Assembly (NCBI GenBank): GCA_002421605.1
Contig: DISJ01000008.1
Span: 309,630-373,629 of the forward strand
DNA: 64,000 bases
Direction: 5' to 3'
Source of the DNA: Rhodobacteraceae bacterium UBA6213
GTDB taxonomy: Bacteria > Pseudomonadota > Alphaproteobacteria > Rhodobacterales > Rhodobacteraceae
Part shown: one piece after another, positions 16,514 through 25,714 of the stretch
Numbering within the stretch: the first letter of the stretch is position 1
Layout: every line of letters begins with the position of its first letter
The notes under the pieces: model-generated
What the model was told of the DNA's origin: nothing
What the model saw: the letters and a program-made list of their open reading frames with translations, nothing else
Databases searched by the model: none
Made by a program: the position numbers and the translations under genes

Positions 16514-19500
16514 TTCGGTTCGCGCAACTTCGCCAGAATCGCAAAGGGGCTATCGGGGTCGAATTTGCCTTCGCGCGGCGGATGCGCTTCATAAACCCGC
16601 GGGCTTTCATCGCGGCGCGGTGCAGGTTTGCCGTTGCGCCCCTCGTAGGGCTTGCCCTGACGGCGCTCGCTACCGGGCTTGCCGTCGCGCCGCTCACCTG
16701 CGGGTTTGCCTTGCGGTGCCGCATCGCGGCGTGCCCCCTCGCGCGGGGGCTTTGCGGCCTGCCCGCCCTCGGCGCTCTTGCCCCCGGTGCCTTCCTGATT
16801 GCGACGCGGCCCTTCCGGGCGGCGCGAACGCGGTGGTCGGGCGGCGGCGGCCCCTTCGACGGGGGCTGCAGCGGCCCCTGCCTCGGTCTGACCTTCGCTG
16901 GCAGTCGCTGCGCCAGCAGGGGCCGTTTGCGGGCGGCGGCCACGGCCTCGGTTTTCGCTGCGCGGTGCGCCACCATCGCGGGTACCGTGGTTTTCGCTGC
17001 GCGGCTGACGCGGGCGCGGTGCCCAGGCAAAGGTATAAAAGCTTTCCATCTCGGGCGCCGCAGGCTCGGCCCCGTCTTCTGCACCTGCTTCGGTCTCTAC
17101 CACCGCAGCCGCAGCCAACAGCGAAACTTCTTCCGGGATCGGGTTACCCGAGGGGTCAGGCGCGGGCAGCACCACCACCGGGGCTGCGGGCTTGGTCTTG
17201 ACCCGCTCGCCCTTTTCGGCGCGGTAGCCTAGCCCTTCCATCAGCTGTGCGAACTGATCCAGCGTCATGCCGGTGATCGACAGCATCTCTGGCGCGGCTT
17301 CAAAACCGGCCCTGCTGTCTTGCGCGCGTAAAAGATCGGCAAGCCGTTCCAGCATATCAATGCGAATCGCACGCGCCCCTGCCGGGTGATAGCCCGCCAG
17401 CGTATAATCGCGCCGCGGAAGATCCGGCAGGAAGGGAATGGTCACCAACCCGGCAGGCGGGCTTTCGGGAAACCGATCGAGCCCCGCCCAAAGCGACGCC
17501 AGCACCAGCCGCAGCCGCGTGGCCGCAGGTTTCAGCAATGCCTGCTGAAAGATCGTGAATTGGCCAAAGCGCACGCCGTGCTTGCGCAGCGCGCCGCGAG
17601 CCTCTTGGTCAAGCTCTTTTACTTCGCCGGCCACGCCTTCGCGCGGCAGCACACCCAGCGCCTCGACCAACCGAAAGGCAAAGCCGCGCGCAAGACCCGT
17701 CAACGCCTCGTCGCGGCTCATCGCCAGAAGCGGCTCGAACAATGTCGCCACCTTGCGGTCGATGAAATGTTGCAACCGACGGCGGACCTTTTCGCCCACC
17801 TCTTCGCCCGCTTCGTCATCAACAAACGCCTCGACCGTGGGGCGCAGCACATCAGCGCCGCGCACCAGCTTGCCCACCGCAAGCGTGCCCCACATCAACC
17901 CGCCCTGCTCGGTAAAATCCATCTCGGTATCGGGCGCGTTATAAAAGCGATCCGCGCGCAGATGAAACTCTGGCCGCAGCGCCTCATAAGCCGCCCGCGC
18001 CAACATCCGCGCCTCATCGTTCGATGAGGTCGCATCCTGACGGAAGCGGAAACCCTCCAGCCGCCCGACGAACTCGCCCTCTACGCTCACGTCACCCTTG
18101 TCGTTCACCTCGGCCACGAGGGTCTCCTTCTGATTGAGCCGGCGCAGCAAAACCGAGGTGCGCCGGTCCACAAAGCGTTGCGTCAGTGCCGCGTGAAGCG
18201 CGTCCGACAGTCGGTCTTCTACAGCGCGAGTCTCGTCGCGCCAATGACTTTCATCATGCACCCAACCACGGCGCTGTGCGACATATGTCCAGGTGCGAAT
18301 AAAGGCGAGCCGCTTGGAGAGCGTGTCAATGTCACCTTCGGTGCGATCAATCCGTGCAATCTGCCCTGCCAACCAATCCGAAGGCACATGACCGGGGTCT
18401 TGCAAAAAACCGTGGATGCGCGCCAGCAAAAGCGCGTGCTCGGTTCCCGAGACAGAGCGGAAATCGGGGATGCGACAAACATCCCAAAGCAAACGCAGAT
18501 CAGACGGGTGCCCCAGCCGAGCCCGCACCTCTGGCACTTCTACCAAGGTTTTCAATGCTATAACGTCATCAGCTTCGCGCCCGCGCTGCAACCATTCGTT
18601 TTGCGGTGCAACTTCAAGCGACGCGATCAAGCGCTCTACTGTGCCAAATTCCAGCGCCGGATTGCGCCATTGCAGGCGCTGGATCGGAGCAAATCGGTGG
18701 TTTTCGACCGCGTCAATCAGTCCGTCGTCAAAGGGGCGTGCATCGCCGGTCACACCGAATGTGCCGGGCTGCGTGTGACGTCCAGCGCGCCCGGCAATCT
18801 GCCCGATTTCGTGCGGAAAAAGATTGCGCATCCGCCGCCCGTCGAATTTGGCTGTGGCAGAAAAGGCAACATGGCCAATATCTAAGTTCAGCCCCATGCC
18901 TATGGCGTCGGTGGCCACAAGGTAATCGACCTCGCCGTTTTGATACATCGCTACCTGCGCATTGCGTGTGCGCGGCGAAAGCGCCCCCATCACCACCGCG
19001 CAGCCACCCTTTTGGCGGCGCAGCAGCTCGGCCACTTCGTAAACATTTTCAACCGAAAACCCGACAATGGCGCTGCGCGGCGGCATCCGGCTTGTTCTTT
19101 TCGATCCAGACCACGTCAGGGTCGAAAATCGCTCGCGGCGCGCAAACTGCACACCCGGCACCAGCGCCGCAATCGCACCTCGCATCACTTCAGAGCCAAG
19201 AAACATCGTCTCGATCAGCCCACGCGCATGCAGTAGCCGATCGGTAAAGATATGGCCACGCTCGGGGTCAGCACACAGCTGGATCTCATCCACTGCCACG
19301 AAGTCGGCGCCAATCTCGTTGGGCATCGCCTCGACAGTGCAAACCCAATAGGCCACCCGTTCCGGCACGATCCGCTCTTCGCCGGTAATCAACGCCACCA
19401 CCGAAGGCCCGCGGGCCTTGACAATCCGATCATAAACCTCGCGCGCCAATAGCCGCAGCGGCAAACCGATGACGCCGGTGCGATGCGCCAGCATCCTCTC

Positions 19501-19566
19501 GATCGCATGATGCGTCTTGCCGGTATTGGTCGGTCCGAGAACCGCCGTAATCCGCCCAGCGGCCAT
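16510..19566 (-). CDS. SUV3/MgpS-like DExH RNA helicase with disordered C-terminal tail
   Basis: A 1018-residue superfamily 2 helicase related to mitochondrial SUV3. Walker A is GPTNTGKT at residues 11-18, the DEIQ box is at 93-96, and the C-terminal RecA lobe has the QIAGRAGRHTQPG motif VI. A middle region resembles SUV3 C-terminal helices. The last 160 or so residues are Arg/Gly/Pro/Lys-rich and disordered, a probable RNA-binding tail. Rhodobacter sphaeroides mgpS encodes a helicase of this kind, but I cannot confirm orthology. The start ATG 19566 directly precedes the nucleotide-binding loop, so there is no N-terminal extension. It overlaps hslR by four bases. Confidence 0.88.
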   Translation of the reverse strand: MAAGRITAVLGPTNTGKTHHAIERMLAHRTGVIGLPLRLLAREVYDRIVKARGPSVVALITGEERIVPERVAYWVCTVEAMPNEIGADFVAVDEIQLCADPERGHIFTDRLLHARGLIETMFLGSEVMRGAIAALVPGVQFARRERFSTLTWSGSKRTSRMPPRSAIVGFSVENVYEVAELLRRQKGGCAVVMGALSPRTRNAQVAMYQNGEVDYLVATDAIGMGLNLDIGHVAFSATAKFDGRRMRNLFPHEIGQIAGRAGRHTQPGTFGVTGDARPFDDGLIDAVENHRFAPIQRLQWRNPALEFGTVERLIASLEVAPQNEWLQRGREADDVIALKTLVEVPEVRARLGHPSDLRLLWDVCRIPDFRSVSGTEHALLLARIHGFLQDPGHVPSDWLAGQIARIDRTEGDIDTLSKRLAFIRTWTYVAQRRGWVHDESHWRDETRAVEDRLSDALHAALTQRFVDRRTSVLLRRLNQKETLVAEVNDKGDVSVEGEFVGRLEGFRFRQDATSSNDEARMLARAAYEALRPEFHLRADRFYNAPDTEMDFTEQGGLMWGTLAVGKLVRGADVLRPTVEAFVDDEAGEEVGEKVRRRLQHFIDRKVATLFEPLLAMSRDEALTGLARGFAFRLVEALGVLPREGVAGEVKELDQEARGALRKHGVRFGQFTIFQQALLKPAATRLRLVLASLWAGLDRFPESPPAGLVTIPFLPDLPRRDYTLAGYHPAGARAIRIDMLERLADLLRAQDSRAGFEAAPEMLSITGMTLDQFAQLMEGLGYRAEKGERVKTKPAAPVVVLPAPDPSGNPIPEEVSLLAAAAVVETEAGAEDGAEPAAPEMESFYTFAWAPRPRQPRSENHGTRDGGAPRSENRGRGRRPQTAPAGAATASEGQTEAGAAAAPVEGAAAARPPRSRRPEGPRRNQEGTGGKSAEGGQAAKPPREGARRDAAPQGKPAGERRDGKPGSERRQGKPYEGRNGKPAPRRDESPRVYEAHPPREGKFDPDSPFAILAKLREPK

Positions 19567-19584
19567 TGCCCCGCTTCCTTGAAT

Positions 19585-20172
19585 TCAGAGGCTGACGCCC
19601 GTGGTCTCGCGCGCAAGCCGCGCTATCGCTTCCATGACGTCGTCCTGATGCGGATTCAAGGCCTGCGAGGCGCGATATGCCACTAACGCGTTGTCGTACT
19701 TGCCGACATCTTCCAAAATAGCGCCCAAGCCCGCAAGCGCCAACCAGTGCCGCGGTTCCAGTTGCAGCGCCCGCGCCAGATCGGCAAGCGCCAAGCCGAT
19801 ATCGCCGGTTTGATAAAAGGCGACGGCACGCAGATGCCAAGCTTCGGCAAAATCAGGCGCGTGATCTGTAAGGGCGGTCAAATGTTCGACCGCCAGCACA
19901 GGGTCGCCCGCATCAATCGCCGTCTCGGCGCGCTTATACAGCAGATCCATCGCCGGTGAGCCCGATTGCGACCAGAGGCGGCGAATGTCAGCTTCGCTGC
20001 GCCGCCACGTGCGATTCTCTGGGTCGGCCAATTCGGCGAAAAGCTGGCTCATCGCCGCGTCATCGCCCGGCGCCACCGCGCGCACTTCTTGCGCGCCCAA
20101 AGGCAGCACCAGCAGTAACACCGCCAGAAGTGCCGCAACGATCTGTTTGAGCTTTTCAACCAATCCGCGCAT
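19585..20172 (-). CDS. Exported TPR-repeat protein
   Basis: A 195-residue protein. A signal peptide spans about residues 1-27 (basic start, IVAALLAVLLLVLPLGA). At least two tetratricopeptide repeats follow (AEAWHLRAVAFYQTGDIGLA and the ALAGLGAILEDVGKYDNALV region). It is likely a periplasmic scaffold for protein-protein contacts. It sits 18 bases upstream of the helicase gene and is divergent from the SCP2 gene; partner unknown. Confidence 0.8.
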   Translation of the reverse strand: MRGLVEKLKQIVAALLAVLLLVLPLGAQEVRAVAPGDDAAMSQLFAELADPENRTWRRSEADIRRLWSQSGSPAMDLLYKRAETAIDAGDPVLAVEHLTALTDHAPDFAEAWHLRAVAFYQTGDIGLALADLARALQLEPRHWLALAGLGAILEDVGKYDNALVAYRASQALNPHQDDVMEAIARLARETTGVSL

Positions 20173-20236
20173 AAGGTGAACCTAACGCATTCGCGCCGAA
20201 ATGCGAGTGCAAGTCGATCACATTTGGAGGATGCCA

Positions 20237-20524
20237 ATGAACGAAGTCATCGAAACGGCCGTGAAGATGCTGAGCGAGAAACTGGGCGGTAGCTTCAGCG
20301 GTGTGGCGAAATTCGTCATTGATGGCGAAGGCGCTATCATTGCCGATTCCAAAGGCGTGCGCGCAAGCGACGACGAGGCCGACGTCACGCTAAGCGCAAG
20401 CGCTGAAACCTTTGAGGGCATGTTGGCGGGTGATGTGAACCCGACCGTGGCCTTCATGACCGGCAAGCTCAAGGTCGATGGCAATATGGGGCTCGCGATG
20501 CAACTTGCTTCGGCGCTGGCCTGA
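20237..20524 (+). CDS. SCP2 sterol-transfer family protein
   Basis: A 95-residue protein made of a single SCP2-like lipid-binding domain: GVAKFVIDGEGAIIADS, then DVTLSASAETFEGMLAG and GKLKVDGNMGLAMQLA. The family binds fatty acyl or sterol-like ligands. A GGAGG at 20226-20230 fits ATG 20237 with six-base spacing; the in-frame ATG 20231 abuts it and is too close. The alpha/beta hydrolase follows three bases later, suggesting a lipid-handling operon. Confidence 0.88.
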   Translation: MNEVIETAVKMLSEKLGGSFSGVAKFVIDGEGAIIADSKGVRASDDEADVTLSASAETFEGMLAGDVNPTVAFMTGKLKVDGNMGLAMQLASALA

Positions 20525-20527
20525 CCC

Positions 20528-21466
20528 ATGCAGACCGCACCGCTTTTTGCCGAGCTGGCACAAGGCCCGGCAGGCGGGCAGGCTTTTTGGCTTGCGGCAG
20601 CCGATGGGGTGCGCTTGCGCGCCGCACTCTGGCGCGCGGGCGGAGCGGGGCGTGGCACGGTGCTGCTGTTTCCCGGCCGTACCGAATATATCGAGAAATA
20701 CGGACCCGCGGCGGCCGAAATGGCAACGCGCGGCTATGCCACGCTGACCACCGACTGGCGCGGCCAAGGCCTCGCGGATCGCCTGCTTGATGACCCCTTG
20801 CCAGGTCATGTGCTTGATTTCGCAGATTATCAAAAAGATGTCGCAGCGCTAGTCGCCGCCGCCGAGGCGCTTGATTTGCCGCGACCCTGGCATCTTATGG
20901 CCCATTCGATGGGCGGCGCGATCGGCTTGCGCGCGCTGATGAACGGCCTGCCGGTTGCATCCGCCGCGTTTTCGGCCCCGATGTGGGGTATCGCCATTCC
21001 AGCGTGGAAGCGCCCGTTTGCGCGCGCGGTTTCAACACTCGCAACGGCCCTTGGCCGCGGCGCAGCCTATGCCCCTGAAAACGGCCCCGTGCCCTATGTG
21101 CAGGCCGCGCCCTTTGCCGACAACATGCTGACAGGTGACGCCGGAATGTTCGCCTTTCAGCAGCAACACCTAAGTGCGCAACCTGGCCTTGCCCTCGCAG
21201 GGCCAACGATGCGCTGGCTCAAATGTGCGCTGGCCGAGTGCCGCGCTTTGGCAAGCCTGCCTTCGCCTGCGCTTCCCGCTTTCGCCACGCTGGGCAGCCA
21301 CGAACGGATCGTCGATCCAGCCGCGATCCGCAGCCGCATCGCTCGCTGGCCCGGCGCCAATTTGCTTGAAATCGCAGGCGGCGAGCATGAGGTGATGATG
21401 GAAACCCCAAGTCGCCGCGCCGTCTTTTACGACGCCGCAACCACGCTGTTTGACGCCAACCGCTAA
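20528..21466 (+). CDS. Alpha/beta hydrolase (lysophospholipase/monoacylglycerol lipase type)
   Basis: A 312-residue serine hydrolase. The nucleophile elbow is AHSMGGAIGL (serine in HSMGG), the oxyanion strand is GTVLLFPGRTEY, the acid is likely in SHERIVDPAAI, and the histidine in GGEHEVMME. This is the PldB/Hydrolase_4 family, cleaving lysophospholipids or monoglycerides. No signal peptide is seen. It is co-transcribed with the SCP2 gene and followed by a bipartite repeat that probably terminates the transcript. Confidence 0.85.
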   Translation: MQTAPLFAELAQGPAGGQAFWLAAADGVRLRAALWRAGGAGRGTVLLFPGRTEYIEKYGPAAAEMATRGYATLTTDWRGQGLADRLLDDPLPGHVLDFADYQKDVAALVAAAEALDLPRPWHLMAHSMGGAIGLRALMNGLPVASAAFSAPMWGIAIPAWKRPFARAVSTLATALGRGAAYAPENGPVPYVQAAPFADNMLTGDAGMFAFQQQHLSAQPGLALAGPTMRWLKCALAECRALASLPSPALPAFATLGSHERIVDPAAIRSRIARWPGANLLEIAGGEHEVMMETPSRRAVFYDAATTLFDANR

Positions 21467-21484
21467 GGCTCTGGCAACCGCGGC

Positions 21485-21550
21485 GCGCTCCGCGGGGGAT
21501 ATTTGACCTGAAGCATCTGCTTCAGAAAAAAAAATATCCCCGCCGGAGGC
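21485..21550. repeat. Bipartite inverted repeat, copy 2 (reversed half order)
   Basis: CGGGGGATATTTGACCTGAAGCA is answered across a two-base spacer by TGCTTCAG, nine A residues, TATCCCC and GCCGGAGGC. Here the CTTCAG ends face inward, opposite to copies 1 and 3. It sits between the convergent hydrolase and Anbu genes and can fold as a long bidirectional terminator hairpin. Confidence 0.75.
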
Positions 21551-21560
21551 CAGCAACGCC

Positions 21561-22286
21561 CTAAAGCGATATGCGGCTGAACCCATCGCGCAGCGCATGC
21601 GACCACGCCTCGCTCATCGCGGCAAAATCGGCATCGCCCGCTTCGATCCGCCGGCGCATCGTGACCCTGCAGGCATCGCGTTCGATTACCGAGAGGTCAA
21701 GCGGCATGCCAACCGAGAGGTTGGAGCGCAGCGTCGAGTCCATCGACAGAAGCACCGCTTTTTGTGCGTCGGCCAGACTGGTCGAGGTTTTCACTACGCG
21801 ATCGAGAATCGGCTTGCCGTACTTGTGCTCGCCAATCTGCAAGAACGGTGTGTCTTCGGTTGCTTCGATGAAATTGCCTTCGGGATAAATCAGAAACAGG
21901 CGCATTTCACCGCCCGCCCGCTGCCCCGCCATGATCATCGAAGCCGTGGCAGTTACCTTTGCCGCGTTCATCCGCCCTTCGATGTCGGTGCGCACGCTTG
22001 CCAGCGTGTTGCCAATGATCTCGGCGACCTTGAGCATGGTCGGCGCCTGCATGATCGAGGAGTCGGGGTTCGCCTCGGGCGCGTCGATCGCTTCGCGCAG
22101 GCGCGCCATGGTGGTTTGGGTCACCGACAGGCTGCCTGCAGTAACAATGGTAATCACCCGTTCGCCCGGATCTTCAAAGGTGAACATCTTGGTATAGGTT
22201 GCAATATTGTCGAGCCCCGCATTGGTGCGGGTGTCGGACAAAAGCACCATGCCGTCATTCAGCAGCAACCCTACGCAGTAGGTCAT
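21561..22286 (-). CDS. Anbu (ancestral beta-subunit) proteasome-like peptidase
   Basis: A 241-residue Ntn-hydrolase of the 20S proteasome superfamily. After Met removal it exposes an N-terminal threonine (MTYCVGLLL). Asp18 in SDTRTNAGLD and Lys33 in TYTKMF complete the usual proteasomal triad. Anbu proteins are known to assemble as open helical rings and lack a dedicated unfoldase. It is the last gene of a four-gene minus-strand cluster with ATP-grasp, alpha-E and transglutaminase genes, the diagnostic Anbu neighbourhood. Substrate unknown. Confidence 0.88.
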   Translation of the reverse strand: MTYCVGLLLNDGMVLLSDTRTNAGLDNIATYTKMFTFEDPGERVITIVTAGSLSVTQTTMARLREAIDAPEANPDSSIMQAPTMLKVAEIIGNTLASVRTDIEGRMNAAKVTATASMIMAGQRAGGEMRLFLIYPEGNFIEATEDTPFLQIGEHKYGKPILDRVVKTSTSLADAQKAVLLSMDSTLRSNLSVGMPLDLSVIERDACRVTMRRRIEAGDADFAAMSEAWSHALRDGFSRISL

Positions 22287-22320
22287 CTCCGCTCCTCAAG
22301 GTTTCGAAGTTGCGGCAACG

Positions 22321-23136
22321 TTATTGCTGGGACGCGCCAACCGCAACCTCGACCTCGAGCTTTTCCGCGCTGCCTTGCCCCAACGCTAGCCCGCGAATTG
22401 GGGCGGCCTCTTGCGCATCGCGCCCCGAGCCGAGCCGAATGTAGCGATCGTCGGGACAGCAGGCGTTGGCGGCATCAAAACCCACCCAACCGAGGCCCTC
22501 AAGCCAGATCTCGGCCCAGGCGTGCGCGGCCTCGTGCGCAACGCCCTCTGCATCTGCGAAGAGATAGCCTGAAACATAGCGTGCAGGCAGGCCAACGACA
22601 TTGGCCGCAGCGATCAGCGCATGGGCATGATCTTGGCAGACGCCTTCGCCAAGGGCCAACGACTCAGCGGCGGTGGTATGGGCGTGCGTCGCGCCGGGGC
22701 GATAGGTAATGGCCTTTGCCACCGCCGCGGACAGCCGGTGCGCGCGCTCAAGCGCCTCTTGCGCGCCTGCCACGGCGGCCTCTGCGAGCGCGCTCAGCGC
22801 CGCGTCTGGTAGGGTTGCAGGGGTTGACCGCAGATAGGCGGCAGCGGGCACCGCCTCGCGGTGGCCGCGCAGAACGCCGTTCAGATCGTGGGTTTCCACT
22901 TCACCCTCGACCCGCACGCAGACCTCGTTGAGCGGCCCACGCATCGACCACCCCTCGATGCGGTCGCCTGCGCCATCGACAAAGCTTGCACCGCGAATAC
23001 CGCTCTCGACCTCGACCTGCCAGTGGCGCGTGTTCTGCCCTTCAAATCGCGACGGGAACAAGCGCAAGCTTTGCACCGCGCCGCGCATCGGCGCCGAATA
23101 AAGGTAGCGCGTCGCGTGGCGGACCGTCAGGATCAT
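22321..23136 (-). CDS. Transglutaminase-like cysteine protease family protein
   Basis: A 271-residue protein with a bacterial transglutaminase N-terminal beta domain (ILTVRHATRYLYSAPMRGAV) followed by the transglutaminase core. The catalytic triad is visible: Cys167 in LGEGVCQDHAH, His205 in EAAHAWAEIW and Asp221 in GWVGFDAAN. These proteins act as peptidases or amide-bond remodelling enzymes. Its first four bases overlap the alpha-E stop, and Anbu follows 34 bases later. Confidence 0.88.
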   Translation of the reverse strand: MILTVRHATRYLYSAPMRGAVQSLRLFPSRFEGQNTRHWQVEVESGIRGASFVDGAGDRIEGWSMRGPLNEVCVRVEGEVETHDLNGVLRGHREAVPAAAYLRSTPATLPDAALSALAEAAVAGAQEALERAHRLSAAVAKAITYRPGATHAHTTAAESLALGEGVCQDHAHALIAAANVVGLPARYVSGYLFADAEGVAHEAAHAWAEIWLEGLGWVGFDAANACCPDDRYIRLGSGRDAQEAAPIRGLALGQGSAEKLEVEVAVGASQQ

Positions 23137-24086
23137 CGTGCCTCTCCGCTCAGATAGGTCTGTTGCACCAGCGCGGCGAGGCCTGCGTTTTCGCGCACGA
23201 AGCGGGTCAGAAACTCGTGCAGGCCCTCGTCGAAAATCTCTTCAATGGTGGTTTTTTCGAGTTGCGCCAAAAGCGCACGCGCGCGTTCCTGCGCCGGGGT
23301 CGCGTTGCCATAGGCTTGCGCCAAGGCATCAAGGTGCCCAAGCGCCTCGCCATTGGCGGTCAGCAAAGAGCGCGGGCTTTGCCGGTTGAGGATCAGAAAA
23401 TGCGCGATCTTGTGCGCGGTGATGTCGCCACCATACGCCCAGTGAAAGGCGCGGTGCGCGGAAAGGGCGCGCAGCAGCGTCTGCCATTGGTAATTGTCGA
23501 GCTCGCTGCCCACAAAATCGACCCTAGGCAGCAGCACATAGTATTTCACATCTAGCAACCGTGCCGTGTTGTCGGCGCGTTCCAGCGCAAAACCGAGCCC
23601 GAGAAAATGATAGCCGTCATTGCGCAGTTGCGTGGCGTCAATTGCGCCGCGCAGTTGCGCCGCGTGGCGCATCGTCCATTCGGTCAACTGGCTCAATTCC
23701 AGATCCGAGCGCGGCTGACGCTCTAGCGCGCGCATTTCCTGATACGAGGCGTTCAGCGCGTCCCAGACCTGCGTGGTAAGTGCTGTTCGCACGATACGGC
23801 CATTTTCGCGCGCGCGTTCGACGCAGGAGGCTACCGAGCTTGGGTTATCGCGGTCAAAGAACAGATAGCTTTCGATGTTGCGCTGCACCGGGTCGCCGTA
23901 TTTTTCGGCAAAGCCCACGGCGGTGCCCGAGGCGCGCAGCAAACTGTCCCATTCATTGCGATAGCCGTGCCCGGCTTGGGGCATCAGCGCCATCCGCGCC
24001 CCCACCTCCAAAAGCCGTGCCATGGTTTCGGCGCGCTCGAAGTTGCGCGCGATCCAGAACAGGTTTTCCGCCGTGCGGCTCAGCAT
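23133..24086 (-). CDS. Alpha-E domain protein
   Basis: A 317-residue all-helical protein beginning MLSRTAENLFWIARNFERAE, the hallmark of the alpha-E family. Function is unproven; it is nearly always linked to circularly permuted ATP-grasp enzymes and transglutaminases, and may act as a partner domain. It starts four bases after the ATP-grasp stop and overlaps the transglutaminase start by four bases. Confidence 0.88.
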   Translation of the reverse strand: MLSRTAENLFWIARNFERAETMARLLEVGARMALMPQAGHGYRNEWDSLLRASGTAVGFAEKYGDPVQRNIESYLFFDRDNPSSVASCVERARENGRIVRTALTTQVWDALNASYQEMRALERQPRSDLELSQLTEWTMRHAAQLRGAIDATQLRNDGYHFLGLGFALERADNTARLLDVKYYVLLPRVDFVGSELDNYQWQTLLRALSAHRAFHWAYGGDITAHKIAHFLILNRQSPRSLLTANGEALGHLDALAQAYGNATPAQERARALLAQLEKTTIEEIFDEGLHEFLTRFVRENAGLAALVQQTYLSGEAR

Positions 24087-24090
24087 TGCA

Positions 24091-25506
24091 TCACTCCGAC
24101 AAAACCCAGGTATCCTTGACGCCGCCGCCTTGGCTGGAGTTGACCACCAGCGAGCCTTCGTTCAGCGCAACGCGGGTCAGCCCCCCCGGGACCAGTTCGA
24201 TCCGCTCGCCCACAAGGCAATAGGGGCGCAGATCGACATGGCGCGGCGCGATGCCCTCGTTGACGAAGGTGGGCGTGGTCGAAAGCGCCAGCGTTGGTTG
24301 TGCGATATAGTTGCCGGGGTTGGCGATCAGGCGCGCGCGAAACGCCTCGATCTGCGCCTTGCTTGAACTTGGGCCGACCAACATGCCGTAACCGCCCGAG
24401 CCGTGCACTTCTTTCACTACCAGTTCGCCAAGGTGTTCCAGAACATAGGCATAGTCGTCCTGCTTGGCGCATTGCCAGGTCGGCACGTTTTGCAGCACCG
24501 GCTCTTCGCCAAGGTAAAAGCGGATCATTTCGGGCACCAGCGTATAGATCGCCTTGTCGTCGGCCACCCCTGCCCCCGGCGCCGAGGCAATCGCCACCCC
24601 GCCCGAGCGGTACACATCCATCAGCCCCGGAATCCCCAGCATCGAATCCGGGCGAAAGCAGAGCGGGTCGAGATAGGCGTCATCGATACGCCGGTAAATG
24701 ACATCAACACGGCGCGGACCTTCGGTGGTGCGCATCCAGACCAACCCACTCTCGACGAACAGATCCGCCCCTTCGACCAGTTCCACCCCCATCATGTCTG
24801 CAAGAAACGAGTGTTCGTAGTAGGCGCTGTTGAAGTGCCCCGGCGTCAAAATCACCACGGTCGGCTCGCCCTCGCATTTGGCGGGCGCGACCGAGGCCAG
24901 CGTTCGGCGCAAAAGGGCGGGGTAGCCATCCACCGGTTCGATGCGGTTTTCGCGAAACAACGCGGGGAACATCCGCATCATGATTTCGCGGTTCTCCAGC
25001 ATGTAGGACACGCCCGAAGGCGTGCGGCAGTTATCTTCAAGCACGAAGAAATCTTCTGGTCCGGTGCGCACCAGATCAACGCCGACGATATGGCTGAAAA
25101 CCCCACGCGGCGGCACGATGCCAGCTACGGCAGGTTCATAGGCGGCGTTCTGATAGACGAGCGACGCCGGCACGCGCCCCGCCCGGATAATTTCGCCCCG
25201 GCCATAGACATCGAGCAAAAACGCATTGAGCGCGCGCGCGCGCTGCTTGATACCGCGTTCCAGCTTGCGCCATTCGGTTTGCGTGAAAACGCGAGGAAAC
25301 ATGTCGAACGGGATCAACCGATCAGGGTCGCCGCCCTCGCCGTAAACGGCAAAGGTAATGCCGATCCGGCGAAACAGTGCCTCGGCCTCGGCTTGCTTCA
25401 TCTGCCGAAACTCTGTCGGCATGGCGTGCATCCAGTCTTCCAGCCGCGCATAGGGGGCACGCACGGTTTCACCCTGATACATTTCGTTGAAACACTGGGT
25501 CGGCAT
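24091..25506 (-). CDS. Circularly permuted type 2 ATP-grasp protein
   Basis: A 471-residue member of the ATP-grasp amidoligase-like family (COG2308): FNEMYQGETVRAPYARLEDW at the start, VDLVRTGPEDFFVLEDNCRT for nucleotide/metal binding, and ELVVKEVHGSGGYGMLVGP as the permuted grasp. It is proposed to make a peptide or amide product handled by the linked transglutaminase and Anbu peptidase. Start ATG 25506 has GGAGGAA upstream; a longer frame to 25599 has no homology. It is the first gene of the cluster and divergent from pepF, with the promoter in the 208-base gap. Confidence 0.9.
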   Translation of the reverse strand: MPTQCFNEMYQGETVRAPYARLEDWMHAMPTEFRQMKQAEAEALFRRIGITFAVYGEGGDPDRLIPFDMFPRVFTQTEWRKLERGIKQRARALNAFLLDVYGRGEIIRAGRVPASLVYQNAAYEPAVAGIVPPRGVFSHIVGVDLVRTGPEDFFVLEDNCRTPSGVSYMLENREIMMRMFPALFRENRIEPVDGYPALLRRTLASVAPAKCEGEPTVVILTPGHFNSAYYEHSFLADMMGVELVEGADLFVESGLVWMRTTEGPRRVDVIYRRIDDAYLDPLCFRPDSMLGIPGLMDVYRSGGVAIASAPGAGVADDKAIYTLVPEMIRFYLGEEPVLQNVPTWQCAKQDDYAYVLEHLGELVVKEVHGSGGYGMLVGPSSSKAQIEAFRARLIANPGNYIAQPTLALSTTPTFVNEGIAPRHVDLRPYCLVGERIELVPGGLTRVALNEGSLVVNSSQGGGVKDTWVLSE

Positions 25507-25714
25507 GGCGTCTGATTCCTCCGGCCTTTGTACAAACCTTAGGCAGCCCCACTGGGCAGGGGAAGGATCGAGGGCGCATATAGGCCAACGGGGCAACAAA
25601 CCAGCCTAGATTGTGGGCATGTGCCCAAATATGCAGCGCGGCTTGCGCCGTTGCCCGCCCTTGCATCCGCCCCCGCCTAGCGCCTATCTGGGGAAAACGC
25701 GAAATGAGGACATC

